Source: Dehalococcoidia bacterium (GTDB taxonomy: Bacteria; Chloroflexota; Dehalococcoidia; UBA2979). Taken from it: a stretch of DNA of 44,229 nt. The translations under genes and the position numbers were made by a program. The DNA is taken from positions 1-44,229 of the forward strand of contig SHYR01000007.1 of assembly GCA_009692705.1 (NCBI GenBank), in the 5' to 3' direction. The notes beneath the pieces were generated by a model, which saw nothing but the letters and a program-made list of their open reading frames with translations, did no database searches and was not told the DNA's origin. How positions within the stretch are numbered: the first letter of the stretch is position 1; each line of letters opens with the position of its first letter. Shown here piece after piece: positions 1-9,237 of this stretch.

Positions 1-85
1 GCCGGGGTGGCGGAACTGGCAGACGCAGCGGACTTAAAATCCGCGGCCGCAAGGCGTGGGGGTTCGAGTCCCTCCCCCGGCACCA
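1..85 (+). tRNA. tRNA-Leu (UAA anticodon), 3' CCA encoded
   Basis: Acceptor gccgggg pairs with ccccggc; anticodon loop gacTTAAAatcc; long variable arm typical of a class II tRNA; T-loop ggttcgagtcc; ends accA. Confidence 0.95.
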
Positions 86-119
86 CCGCCCGCCTCAATC
101 CTACAGCCTCTCCGCGCTG

Positions 120-234
120 CTTCGGTGAGCGTGCCGAGATCGTCGGCGGCGCCCCAGCACCCCCAAATGGAGAAGCGCTTGCGATAAGCCTCGAAATCTT
201 CGACGCTGGGCGGAGTGCGATCTGCCAGTGCCAT
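120..234 (-). pseudogene. N-terminal remnant of a cyclase-family protein
   Basis: Minus frame MALADRTPPSVEDFEAYRKRFSIWGCWGAADDLGTL resembles the cyclase-family N-terminus (..NWGRWG.DDELGTLN..). Similarity stops just before the tRNA. A purine-rich SD precedes the ATG. Confidence 0.5.
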
Positions 235-340
235 CGTGTCCCCCTGTCCGGCGGCGGCAACGTAGCGCGCGCGGCGCGGGCGCAGGCCGGCGGCGATCCT
301 AGCTAGGCCAGAGCGTGCTCAGTTCCGGGAGGTCAGAGCG

Positions 341-808
341 ATGATGCGACGGATGCGGTTGCCCCTGCTGCTGGCGACGTTGCTGCTCGGCGCGCTGGCG
401 CTCGCTGCGTGCGGCGGCGGCGACAAAAACGAGAAGCCAGCGACGACGACCGCGACGACGGCCGGCGGCGGCACGAAGACCACGGTCGACGTCACGCTCA
501 AGGAGTGGGCGGTGGAGCCGAGCAAGGCCGCCGTGCCCACCGGCAACGTCACCTTCAAGGCCAGCAACAAGGGCACGATCGCGCACGAGCTGATGGTGGT
601 CAGCACCGATCTCGCGGTCGACAAGCTGGCCGTCAAGGACGCCAAGGCAGACGAGAGCAAGCTCAAGGTGATCGGCGAGATCGAGGAGTTCGCGGCCGGC
701 AAGTCGGCCGCGAAGACGTTCACGCTCGCCAAGGGCAAGTACCTGCTGCTCTGCAACGTCGCCACCCACTACGAGCTGGGCATGCGCATCGCTTTCACCG
801 TCGAGTAG
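341..808 (+). CDS. Cupredoxin-domain lipoprotein
   Basis: Lipobox signal LALAACGGG; beta-rich domain with ..TFKASNKGTIAHELMVV.. and C-terminal ..LLLCNVATHYELGM; SD gggaggt. Confidence 0.8.
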   Translation: MMRRMRLPLLLATLLLGALALAACGGGDKNEKPATTTATTAGGGTKTTVDVTLKEWAVEPSKAAVPTGNVTFKASNKGTIAHELMVVSTDLAVDKLAVKDAKADESKLKVIGEIEEFAAGKSAAKTFTLAKGKYLLLCNVATHYELGMRIAFTVE

Positions 809-830
809 CGCCGACCCCCACGACCTGACC

Positions 831-863
831 GGCGAGGGCCGCCCCGACGGGGCGGCCCTCGCT
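831..863 (+). terminator. GC-rich hairpin (putative intrinsic terminator)
   Basis: gcgagggccgccccgacggggcggccctcgc: near-perfect stem with a short loop, just after the lipoprotein stop. Confidence 0.75.
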
Positions 864-885
864 CTGCGCGCGGCGCGGGGCCCGC

Positions 886-2244
886 CTAGCGCTCGCGCGC
901 CTCGTCGCCGAGCGCGCCCGGCTCGTAATACCGGTTCCCCTCCGCGGAGGGCGGACGGTGCGTCTGCGAGGGCGGCGGGCGGTGGCCCTCGTGCTCGTGC
1001 GCGTACTGGTAACCAGCCCCGTAGCCCATCCCCCGCATCAACCCGGTAACCGCGTTACGCAGGTGCAGCGGCACGGCGTCGTTGCGCGTGCGCTCCACAT
1101 CTGCCGCGGCGCGCGCGTAGGCGGTGAGCGCCGAGTTCGACTTCGGCGCGCGCGCCAGGTAGATCGTGGTCTCCGAGAGCGGCAGGTGCGCCTCCGGCAT
1201 GCCGAGGAAATGCACCGCCTGCTGACAGGCCACCGCGAGCAGCAGCGCCTGCGGGTCGGCCAGGCCCACGTCCTCCGCCGCGAGGATCACCAGGCGGCGT
1301 GCCACGAACAGCGGGTCTTCCCCCGCCTCCAGCATGCGCGCCAGCCAGTACAGCGCGCCATCGACGGAGGAGTCGCGCAGCGACTTAATGAAGGCCGAGA
1401 TCGTGTCGTAGTGAGCGTCACCCTCGCGGTCGTAGAGCAGCGTCGGATGCTGCGCGCTCTGCTCCACGAGCTCGCGCGTTACCTGCTTCATGCCATCTGG
1501 GTCCGGCACCGCAGCCGCGACCGCGAGCTCCAGCATGTTGAGCGCGGCGCGCGCGTCGCCGCCCGCCAGCGCCGCCAGCGTATCGAGCGCGGTGCCGTCG
1601 ACGGCGATCGGCTGTCCGCCGAGGCCGCGCTCGCGGTCCTCCAGCGCGCGCTGCAGGATCGCGCGCACATCGTCGGCGCCGAGCAGCTCCAGCCGGAAGA
1701 CGCGGGCGCGCGAGAGCAGCGGCGCCACGACGTAGAACGACGGATTCTCGGTGGTCGCGCCGATCAGCGTGACGGTGCCGTCTTCGACGTAGGGCAGCAC
1801 GGCGTCCTGCTGCGCGCGGTTGAAGCGGTGCAGCTCGTCGATGAACAGCAGCGTGCGCAGGCCGGCCACGCGGCGGCGCTCCTGCGCGTCGGCGACCGCC
1901 TGCCGCAGGTCCGCGACGCCCGAGGAGACCGCGGAGAGGCGGGCGAAGTGCCGCTGCGTGCGCCGCGCGATGATCGCGGCAAGCGTGGTCTTGCCGGAGC
2001 CCGGCGGCCCCCAGAGCACGATCGAGGGCAGCTCGTCGCGCTCGATCATGCGCCGCAGCGGTCGCCCCGGCCCCACCACCTGCGGCTGCCCGACGAACTC
2101 GTCGAGGTCGCGCGGTCGCATGCGCGCCGCGAGCGGCGCGTCGGCGGAGGCGGGCGCCCACTGGCCGGCCGCGCCGGTGAGGCCGGTGAGGAGGTCGCGC
2201 TGCACGCCCGGGGGCGGCTCGCCGCGTTTGCGCACGGGGCTCAT
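886..2244 (-). CDS. rarA: Replication-associated recombination protein A (RarA/MgsA AAA ATPase)
   Basis: RPRDLDEFVGQ, Walker A WGPPGSGKTTLA, Walker B LFIDELHRFNRAQQDAVLPYVE, C-terminal MgsA region. Confidence 0.93.
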   Translation of the reverse strand: MSPVRKRGEPPPGVQRDLLTGLTGAAGQWAPASADAPLAARMRPRDLDEFVGQPQVVGPGRPLRRMIERDELPSIVLWGPPGSGKTTLAAIIARRTQRHFARLSAVSSGVADLRQAVADAQERRRVAGLRTLLFIDELHRFNRAQQDAVLPYVEDGTVTLIGATTENPSFYVVAPLLSRARVFRLELLGADDVRAILQRALEDRERGLGGQPIAVDGTALDTLAALAGGDARAALNMLELAVAAAVPDPDGMKQVTRELVEQSAQHPTLLYDREGDAHYDTISAFIKSLRDSSVDGALYWLARMLEAGEDPLFVARRLVILAAEDVGLADPQALLLAVACQQAVHFLGMPEAHLPLSETTIYLARAPKSNSALTAYARAAADVERTRNDAVPLHLRNAVTGLMRGMGYGAGYQYAHEHEGHRPPPSQTHRPPSAEGNRYYEPGALGDEARER

Positions 2245-2250
2245 GCCGGC

Positions 2251-2256
2251 AGTCTA
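2251..2256 (-). promoter_or_regulatory. -10-like TAGACT, 6 nt before the rarA ATG (leaderless)
   Basis: Minus strand cgccTAGACTgccggcATG. Confidence 0.55.
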
Positions 2257-2290
2257 GGCGATCGCGGAGGGCCGGAAGGTGCGGCCGCGC

Positions 2291-2296
2291 TACAAT
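2291..2296 (+). promoter_or_regulatory. -10-like TACAAT upstream of gatB
   Basis: gcgcTACAATtaacg about 58 nt upstream of the gatB GTG. Confidence 0.5.
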
Positions 2297-2354
2297 TAAC
2301 GTTCAGAGCGATGCTCGGCGGGGTACGGGACGGGACGGCAGGAGCGGAGCGCGC

Positions 2355-3818
2355 GTGACGGCGACGGCGTACGAGACGGTGATCGGACTGGAGACCCACG
2401 TCCAGCTCAACACCCGCTCGAAGATGTTCTGCGCCTGCGAGCGCGACTACTTCGACACCGAGCCGAACACGCACGTCTGCCCCGTCTGCCTCGGGATGCC
2501 CGGCGTGCTGCCGGTGATCAACGCGCAGGCGGTCACGTTCACAATCCTCACCGGGCTCGCGCTCGGCTGCGCGATCCCGCGGCGGTCGAAGTTCGACCGC
2601 AAGAACTACCCCTACCCGGACCTGATGAAGGGCTACCAGATCTCGCAGTACGACCAGCCGCTGTGCACCGGCGGCGGGCTCGAGATCCAGCTGGCCGGCG
2701 AGCGCCGGCTCGTGCACCTCGAGCGCGTCCACCTCGAGGAGGACACGGCGCGCCTGCTACACCGCGACGACGGCAGCGGCGAGGGCTACTCGCTGATGGA
2801 CGTGAACCGCGCGGGCGTGCCGCTGATGGAGATCGTAACGAAACCCGACATGCGCAGCGCCGCCGAGGCGGTCGCCTACATGCGCAAGCTGCGCCAGACC
2901 CTGCGCTACATCTGCGTCTCGGACGTGGACATGGAAAAGGGCTCCTTCCGCTGCGACGCCAACGTCTCGATCCGCCCCGTCGGGACGGACCGCCTCGGCG
3001 CGAAGGTCGAGGTGAAGAACATGAACTCGTTTCGCGCCGTGCAGCGGGCGATCGAGTTCGAGGTCGAGCGACAGGCGCGCATGCTCGCCAGCGGTGGCAG
3101 CGTCGCGCAGGAGACGCGCGGCTACGTCGACGCCACCGGCGAGACGGTCTCGCAGCGATCGAAGGAGGAGGCGCACGACTACCGCTACTTCCCGGAGCCG
3201 GACCTGCCCCCGTTGGAGTGCATGCCGGAGCTGGTGGAGGCGCTGCGCGCGCGGCTGCCGGAGTTGCCGGATGCGAAGCGCGCGCGTTTCGAGCGCGAGT
3301 ACGCGCTGGGCGCGGAGGAGGCGCGCGCGCTGACGGAGACGCGCGAGCGCGCCGGCGCCTTCGAGGCCGCCGCGCGCGCGGTCAAGCCGGGCCGCACCCG
3401 CGCCCTCGCGCACTGGCTGCTCGGTGACGTCGCGGCGCTGCTCAACAGCGGGCCCGGCAGCGTCGAGCTCGCGGCCACCCCGCTCACGCCGGAACATCTC
3501 GCGCAGTTGGTCGACCTCGTGGAGGATGGCGCGATCACCGCGGCCACCGGCAAGCAGGTGCTGGAGGCGGCCTTCGCGAGCGGCGATTCGCCCTCGGCGA
3601 TCGTCGAGGCGGGCGGGCTGGGACAGGTGCGCGATGAGGGCGAGCTAGCGCGCATCGCGCAGGCGGTGCTGAACGCCAACCCAAGGGCGGTCGCAGACTT
3701 CCACGGGGGCAAGGAGAGCGCGCTCCAGTTCCTGGTCGGCCAGGTGATGCGCCAGACGCGCGGCCGCTCGGACCCACTGTCGGCCGCGCAGGCGCTGCGG
3801 CGGCTGCTCGTAGCGTGA
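2355..3818 (+). CDS. gatB: Asp-tRNA(Asn)/Glu-tRNA(Gln) amidotransferase subunit B
   Basis: YETVIGLETHVQLNTRSKMFC, CPVCLGMPGVLPVIN, FDRKNYPYPDLMKGYQISQYDQP, DVNRAGVPLMEIVT. Confidence 0.97.
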   Translation: MTATAYETVIGLETHVQLNTRSKMFCACERDYFDTEPNTHVCPVCLGMPGVLPVINAQAVTFTILTGLALGCAIPRRSKFDRKNYPYPDLMKGYQISQYDQPLCTGGGLEIQLAGERRLVHLERVHLEEDTARLLHRDDGSGEGYSLMDVNRAGVPLMEIVTKPDMRSAAEAVAYMRKLRQTLRYICVSDVDMEKGSFRCDANVSIRPVGTDRLGAKVEVKNMNSFRAVQRAIEFEVERQARMLASGGSVAQETRGYVDATGETVSQRSKEEAHDYRYFPEPDLPPLECMPELVEALRARLPELPDAKRARFEREYALGAEEARALTETRERAGAFEAAARAVKPGRTRALAHWLLGDVAALLNSGPGSVELAATPLTPEHLAQLVDLVEDGAITAATGKQVLEAAFASGDSPSAIVEAGGLGQVRDEGELARIAQAVLNANPRAVADFHGGKESALQFLVGQVMRQTRGRSDPLSAAQALRRLLVA

Positions 3819-3908
3819 ATCGGACGTGAGCGGGCTGCGAGCGGGGCCGTTGCCCGCTGTCGGGCGGGCGCGTCTACTGGAGGCGGGGTTGAGAGCAGCG
3901 GTGGGCGC

Positions 3909-5240
3909 ATGAGTCGCCAGAGCATCATGAAGTGGCTGTATGTCGGTCTAGGCGTCAAGCGCTGGCTGCTGCTGCTCGCGCTGGGCGTGGCGGTCATGGG
4001 CCTGGGCTTCGCCTACCTGCTGCGCGAGGCGTACGTCTCCTACACCTTCCCCAGCTGGGTCTACTGGGCGACGCTGCAGTTCGTCCCGCGCTGGCTGCGT
4101 GGCGTGCTTTTCGTGAGCCTCGCCTCAGGCATCAGCATCTACGCCGTCTGGCGGCTCAACCGCTCGCTGATCTCAGTGCTGCTGCCCGCCGACCGGCAGG
4201 ACGCCCTCGTCGACCGCATCTACTCGGCGCGGACGCAGCAACGCGGCCCGAAGATCGTCGCCATCGGCGGCGGCACCGGGCTCTCCACGCTGCTGCGCGG
4301 GCTCAAGAGCTACACCGTGAACCTCACTGCCGTGGTGACGGTCGCCGACGACGGCGGGTCCAGCGGGCGGCTGCGGCGCGACCTCGACGTGATCCCGCCC
4401 GGCGACCTCCGCAACTGCATCGCCGCGCTCTCCGACGCTGAGCCGCTGGTCACGAAGCTGTTCCAGTACCGCTTCGACGAGCACACGGGCGAAGGCGGCT
4501 CCGGCGTCGGCGGGCACTCTTTCGGCAACCTGTTCATCGTGGCGATGGCCGGCGTGACCGGAAACATGGAGGAGGCGATCCGCGAGACCTCGCGCGTGCT
4601 CGCGGTGCGCGGCGCGATCGTGCCCTCCACGCTCGCCAACGTCACGCTGGCGGCGAAGCTCGAGAACGGCACCACGGTGCACGGCGAATCGCAGATCCCG
4701 CTCGCGGGCTCACCGGTGCGCGAGCTGATGATCGAGCCCGGCAACGTGCGCTCCAACCCGGAGGCAGTGCGCGCACTGATCGAGGCGGACCTGATCGTGG
4801 TGGGGCCGGGCAGCCTCTACACCTCGGTGCTGCCGAACCTGCTGGTACGCGAGCTCGGCGAGGCGCTGCGCATCTCGCGCGCCTACAAGCTCTACGTCAG
4901 CAACGTCGCCACTCAACATGGCGAAACCGACGGCTACGACGCGGCCGACCACTACGCCACGCTGCGGCGCCACCTCAGGGGCACCGACTTCGCGCACGTG
5001 GTGCTGGCGAACTCCAACCTGCCGTCGGAGCCCCTGCCCGCGGAGTGGCGCTCCCAGCCGGTGGTCGCGCCCGGCGATGCTGACTACGGCCACGCACGCC
5101 TCGTGCTCGCCGACCTGGTCGACCAGGAGGTGCGCTACCGCCACCACTCGGAGCGGCTGGCCAGCGCCGTGATGCGGCTCTACTTCGAGCGAGACCTCCG
5201 CGCGCGCGCCCGCGAGCAGGTGCCGGCGCTCGCGCCGTAG
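3909..5240 (+). CDS. YvcK/CofD-like gluconeogenesis factor with N-terminal membrane segments
   Basis: KIVAIGGGTGLSTLLRGLK, VVTVADDGGSSGRLRRDLDVIPPGDLRNCIAAL, GHSFGNLFIVAM. Confidence 0.92.
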   Translation: MSRQSIMKWLYVGLGVKRWLLLLALGVAVMGLGFAYLLREAYVSYTFPSWVYWATLQFVPRWLRGVLFVSLASGISIYAVWRLNRSLISVLLPADRQDALVDRIYSARTQQRGPKIVAIGGGTGLSTLLRGLKSYTVNLTAVVTVADDGGSSGRLRRDLDVIPPGDLRNCIAALSDAEPLVTKLFQYRFDEHTGEGGSGVGGHSFGNLFIVAMAGVTGNMEEAIRETSRVLAVRGAIVPSTLANVTLAAKLENGTTVHGESQIPLAGSPVRELMIEPGNVRSNPEAVRALIEADLIVVGPGSLYTSVLPNLLVRELGEALRISRAYKLYVSNVATQHGETDGYDAADHYATLRRHLRGTDFAHVVLANSNLPSEPLPAEWRSQPVVAPGDADYGHARLVLADLVDQEVRYRHHSERLASAVMRLYFERDLRARAREQVPALAP

Positions 5241-5289
5241 CGACGCGGCCCCCCTCCCCCGCCCGCTTGCCCGCCGCCGGGCGCGGGCG

Positions 5290-5295
5290 TAGCCT
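5290..5295 (+). promoter_or_regulatory. -10-like TAGCCT, 7 nt before the secG ATG
   Basis: ggcgTAGCCTcgacccgATG. Confidence 0.45.
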
Positions 5296-5302
5296 CGACC
5301 CG

Positions 5303-5530
5303 ATGGAACTCCGGGACTTCCTGAGCCTTGCGCAGATCATCGTCTCTTCGCTGCTGATCGTGCTGGTGCTGCTGCAGGTGCGCGGCACCGGCTTCGGCGC
5401 CGGCCTCGGCGGCGCGGATGCCGGCTTCCGCACCCGCCGCGGCATGCAGCGCTCTATGCACCGCCTGACGATCGTGGTGGTGGCGGCCTTCCTCTCGATC
5501 GCCGCCTGGAGCGTCGCCGCCTCCGGCTAG
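5303..5530 (+). CDS. secG: Preprotein translocase subunit SecG
   Basis: Two TM segments flanking a Gly-rich GTGFGAGLGG segment; LIVLVLLQ...RTRRGM. Confidence 0.82.
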   Translation: MELRDFLSLAQIIVSSLLIVLVLLQVRGTGFGAGLGGADAGFRTRRGMQRSMHRLTIVVVAAFLSIAAWSVAASG

Positions 5531-5545
5531 GAGCGCGGCACGGCG

Positions 5546-7162
5546 GTGCGGCGCCCGCTCCGAAGCCTGCTCCCGGCGCGGCTGCTCTACCTGCTCGCGC
5601 TCGCCGGCGGGCTGGCCGTGATCGCTGGCTGGTACGCCTTCGGCGCTCCCGGCGGCGCGCATGACCGTTATGTCGAGGGCGTGATCGGTGCGCCGAGCCG
5701 CATCAACCCGCTGTTCGCCCGTTCGAACGACGTGGACGCCGACCTCGCCGCGCTGATCTTCAGCGGGCTCACCCGCATCGACGGCGACGGCGCCCCGCGA
5801 CCGGACCTCGCCGAGCGCTGGGAGGTCACGCCCGATGGCCTCACCTACACCTTCCGCCTGCGCCCGGGGGTGCTCTGGCACGATGGCGCGGCGCTCGACG
5901 CCGCCGATGTGGCGTTCACGATCGCCCAGCTGCAGGCGGCGGGCTTTCGCGGGCCGCCGGCGCTGGCCGCACAGTGGACAGGGGTGACGGTGACAGTCGC
6001 GGACCCGCTCACGCTCGTGATCGAGCTACCGGCGCCGTCCGCCGGATTCCTCGCACGCACCGCGCTCGGCGTGCTCCCCCGCCACCTGCTCACCGGCCTC
6101 GACCCCGCGCAGCTGGCCGCGAGCCCGTTCAACCTCGCCCCGGTCGGCAGCGGCCCGTACCGCTTGGCCGCGCTGGACGCGCGCCACGCGGGGCTCGAGC
6201 GCTACGCGGGGCACCGCGGGGGCGCGGCGGCGCTGCGCGCGATCGAGCTCCGCTTCTACGCCGACCGCGCGGCGCTCGAGGCCGCGCTCGCGGGCGGCGA
6301 CGTGAACGCGGCGCTGCTCGCGGAGAGCCCGACGGTCGAGGGCCTGGCAGCGGTCGCCGCGCGCGCCGATCTCGCGGCGACCGCGCTAGTACGCTCCGGT
6401 TACACCATGCTCTACCTCAACAACCAGCGCGCCCCGTTGAACGATCCGTCGTTGCGGCGTGCGATCGCGGCGGCCATCGATCGCCGCGCGCTGCTGGAGG
6501 GGACGGGCGGCTACGGGGCGGCGGGCGACGGGCCGATCGTCCCCGGGTCGTGGGCCTACGCCCCTGGGCAGTGGCCCGCGCCCTTCGAGGCCGACGCCCT
6601 GTTCGACGCGGCGGCGTGGCCGCGCGGCACCGACGGCGTCCGCGCGCGCGCCGGGCGGGCGCTCGCGCTGGAGCTCGTCACCAACGCGGACCCCGCTCGC
6701 GAGGCGCTCGCGCGCGCGGTCGCGGCGCAGCTCGGCGAGCACGGCGCGCGCGTGACCGTGGTCAGCGTCGGAGCGGCGGAGCTGATCGCGCGCCGTCTGG
6801 AGCCACGCGACTACCAGCTCGCGCTCTTTGGCTGGGACACCGAGGTGGACCCCGATCCCTACGGCGCGTGGCACAGCTCGCAGATCCCCGCGCCCGGCCG
6901 CAATGTCGCCGGCTACCGTGACGCGCTCGCCGACCTGCTGCTGGAGGGCGCGCGCGTCACGCTGGACGTGGACGAGCGCCGCGAGCTGTACCGTCGCCTC
7001 TCGGAGCGCTTCGTCGAGCACGCGCCGAGCGTGGTGCTGCTCTACCCGGCGCGCGTGTACGTGCACCCTGCCGCGCTCACCGGCCTCACCGATGGCCTGC
7101 TGTTCGCGCCCGCCGACCGCTTCCGCGGCGTCGAGGGCTGGCGGCTGGATGGGGGAGGCTAG
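5546..7162 (+). CDS. Peptide/oligopeptide ABC transporter substrate-binding protein (SBP family 5)
   Basis: GAPSRINPLFARSNDVDADLAALIFSGLTRID, RWEVTPDGLTYTFRLRPGVLWHDGAALDAADVAFT. Confidence 0.9.
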   Translation: MRRPLRSLLPARLLYLLALAGGLAVIAGWYAFGAPGGAHDRYVEGVIGAPSRINPLFARSNDVDADLAALIFSGLTRIDGDGAPRPDLAERWEVTPDGLTYTFRLRPGVLWHDGAALDAADVAFTIAQLQAAGFRGPPALAAQWTGVTVTVADPLTLVIELPAPSAGFLARTALGVLPRHLLTGLDPAQLAASPFNLAPVGSGPYRLAALDARHAGLERYAGHRGGAAALRAIELRFYADRAALEAALAGGDVNAALLAESPTVEGLAAVAARADLAATALVRSGYTMLYLNNQRAPLNDPSLRRAIAAAIDRRALLEGTGGYGAAGDGPIVPGSWAYAPGQWPAPFEADALFDAAAWPRGTDGVRARAGRALALELVTNADPAREALARAVAAQLGEHGARVTVVSVGAAELIARRLEPRDYQLALFGWDTEVDPDPYGAWHSSQIPAPGRNVAGYRDALADLLLEGARVTLDVDERRELYRRLSERFVEHAPSVVLLYPARVYVHPAALTGLTDGLLFAPADRFRGVEGWRLDGGG

Positions 7163-7163
7163 C

Positions 7164-8126
7164 GTGCGCGTCGTGTTCTTCGGCTCCCCCGAGTACGCGC
7201 TGCCGACGCTGCGCGCGCTGCTCGCGGCCGCGGACTGCGAGGTCGTCGCCGTGGTGACGCAGCCGGACCGGCGGCGCGGCCGCTCGGGCCGGGCGCTGCC
7301 GACACCGGTGAAGGCGCTGGCGCTGCAGTCCGGGGTGCCGGTGCTGGAGCCGCAGCGGTTGGGCCGCGACGAGACCGCGCAACTCGCCGCGTTGCGCCCG
7401 GACCTCGGCGTGGTGGCCGCCTCCGGGCACATCCTGCCCTCGCACCTGCTGGCGGCGTTCCCCCGCCACGTGCTGAACGTGCACGCCTCGCTGCTGCCGC
7501 GCCACCGCGGCGCCTCCGCCGTCGCCTCCGCGATCCTCGCCGGCGACGCCGAGAGCGGCGCGACGATCATGCGCGTGGTGCGCGAGATCGACGCCGGTCC
7601 GCTGCTCGGGCAGGCGCGCACGCCGATCGAGCCGCTCGACACCACCGCGACGCTGACGGCCCGCATCGCGGAGCTGGGCGCGGCGCTGCTGCTGCAACTG
7701 CTGCCGCGCTGGGTCGCCGGCGAGATCGAGGCGACGCCGCAGGACGAATCGCAAGCCACGTACGCGCCGAAGCTCTCGCGCGCCGACTCGCTGCTCGACT
7801 GGTCGCGCCCGGCGGTGGAGCTGTGGCGACGGGTGCGGGCGTTCCAGCCGTGGCCCGCGGCGACGGCGAGCTACGGCGACGAGCCGCTCACGGTGCACGC
7901 CGCGTGGCCGCTGGCGGCGACGCCCGGCGCTCCGCCCGGCAGCGTGCTCGCGGGCGACGGCGCGCCGCTCACGCCGCTGCTGCCGGGCCGCGCCGCACGC
8001 GCGGTGGTCGCCTGCGGCGAGGGGGCGCTCACGCTGCTGCGGGTGCAGCGCCCCGGCCGCCGCGCGGTGGAGATCGAGCAGTACCTCAACGGCGACCCCG
8101 CGCTCATCGGCGCGCGGCTGGGCTGA
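7164..8126 (+). CDS. fmt: Methionyl-tRNA formyltransferase
   Basis: VRVVFFGSPEYALPTLRALL, NVHASLLPRHRGASAVASAILAGDAESGATIM; GTG start inside the longer track ORF. Confidence 0.95.
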   Translation: MRVVFFGSPEYALPTLRALLAAADCEVVAVVTQPDRRRGRSGRALPTPVKALALQSGVPVLEPQRLGRDETAQLAALRPDLGVVAASGHILPSHLLAAFPRHVLNVHASLLPRHRGASAVASAILAGDAESGATIMRVVREIDAGPLLGQARTPIEPLDTTATLTARIAELGAALLLQLLPRWVAGEIEATPQDESQATYAPKLSRADSLLDWSRPAVELWRRVRAFQPWPAATASYGDEPLTVHAAWPLAATPGAPPGSVLAGDGAPLTPLLPGRAARAVVACGEGALTLLRVQRPGRRAVEIEQYLNGDPALIGARLG

Positions 8127-8135
8127 CGCGGCTGC

Positions 8136-8141
8136 TAGACT
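8136..8141 (+). promoter_or_regulatory. -10-like TAGACT, 7 nt before the rlmN GTG
   Basis: gctgcTAGACTttctgctGTG. Confidence 0.55.
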
Positions 8142-8148
8142 TTCTGCT

Positions 8149-9237
8149 GTGACCACGCACCTGCTGGACTGCACCAGCGACGAGCTCGAGGCGTGGTTCG
8201 CCGCCCACGGCGAGTCGCGATACCGCGCGGCGCAGGCCCTGCGCTGGGCGCTGGCGCGCGGCGCGACGTCGTTCGAGCAGATGACGGACCTCCCCGCCGC
8301 GCTGCGCGAGCAGCTGGCGAGCGAGTTCACGCTCGCTCCACCGCCCGTGCTCGCCGAGACGGTCAGCGACGACGGCGGCACCGCGAAGGTGCTGCTGGGC
8401 CTCGGCGGCGGCGACGCCGTCGAGGCGGTGCGCATGGACTACGACCCGGAGGCGCTGGGCCACGCCGGAAGCGAGCGCTCGACGGTGTGCGTCTCCACCC
8501 AGGTGGGCTGCGCGATGGGCTGCGTCTTCTGCGCCACCGGCCAGCAGGGGTTCACGCGCAACCTCACGGCGGGCGAGATCGTCGCACAGGTGCTGCATTT
8601 CACGCGTCGGCGGCGCGTCACCAACGTGGTGTTCATGGGCATGGGCGAGCCGCTGGCGAACTACGCCGCCACCGTGACAGCGATCCGCCACCTGATCGAC
8701 CCCGACGGCCTGCACCTGAGCGCCCGCAGCATCACGGTTTCAACGGTGGGGCTGCGCTCCGGCATCCGGCGGCTCGCCGCCGAGGGGCTGCCGGTGGGCC
8801 TCGCGATCTCGCTGCACGCGCCGGACGATGAGCTGCGGCGGCGCCTGATCCCCACCGCGGCGGGCACCACGATCGACGAACTGCTGGCCGCTGCGCGCGA
8901 CTACATCGCGCGGCGCGGTCGCCGCGTGACCTTCGCCTACGCGCTGCTGGAGGGCGTCAACGACAGCGAGCAGCAGGCGCGCGCGCTGGCCGCCCGCCTG
9001 CGCGGCATCCAGTCCCACGTCAACCTGATCCCGTACAACCCGACGGCGGGCGAGACGCTGCGACGCCCTTCGCGAGAGCGCGTGCGCGCGTTCCAACGCG
9101 AGCTGCAGGCCGCGGGTGTGAACGCCACTGTGCGCATCGAGCGGGGCGCGGCGATCGCCGCGGCCTGCGGGCAGTTGCGGACCGCGCAGGCCCGGCGGCG
9201 CGAGCCCGTCGCGCTCGCCGACGGCAGACCGCGCTAG
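8149..9237 (+). CDS. rlmN: 23S rRNA (adenine(2503)-C(2))-methyltransferase RlmN
   Basis: Radical SAM CSTQVGCAMGCVFCATGQQGFTRNLTAGEI; VVFMGMGEPLANY. Confidence 0.96.
   Translation: MTTHLLDCTSDELEAWFAAHGESRYRAAQALRWALARGATSFEQMTDLPAALREQLASEFTLAPPPVLAETVSDDGGTAKVLLGLGGGDAVEAVRMDYDPEALGHAGSERSTVCVSTQVGCAMGCVFCATGQQGFTRNLTAGEIVAQVLHFTRRRRVTNVVFMGMGEPLANYAATVTAIRHLIDPDGLHLSARSITVSTVGLRSGIRRLAAEGLPVGLAISLHAPDDELRRRLIPTAAGTTIDELLAAARDYIARRGRRVTFAYALLEGVNDSEQQARALAARLRGIQSHVNLIPYNPTAGETLRRPSRERVRAFQRELQAAGVNATVRIERGAAIAAACGQLRTAQARRREPVALADGRPR

Noticed and set aside
958-2358. 466-aa plus-strand ORF opposite rarA
   Set aside because: GC-driven shadow ORF; rarA on the other strand has clear motifs.
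6386-7759. Long minus ORFs opposite the SBP and fmt
   Set aside because: Overlap well-supported plus-strand genes; no domain-like sequence.
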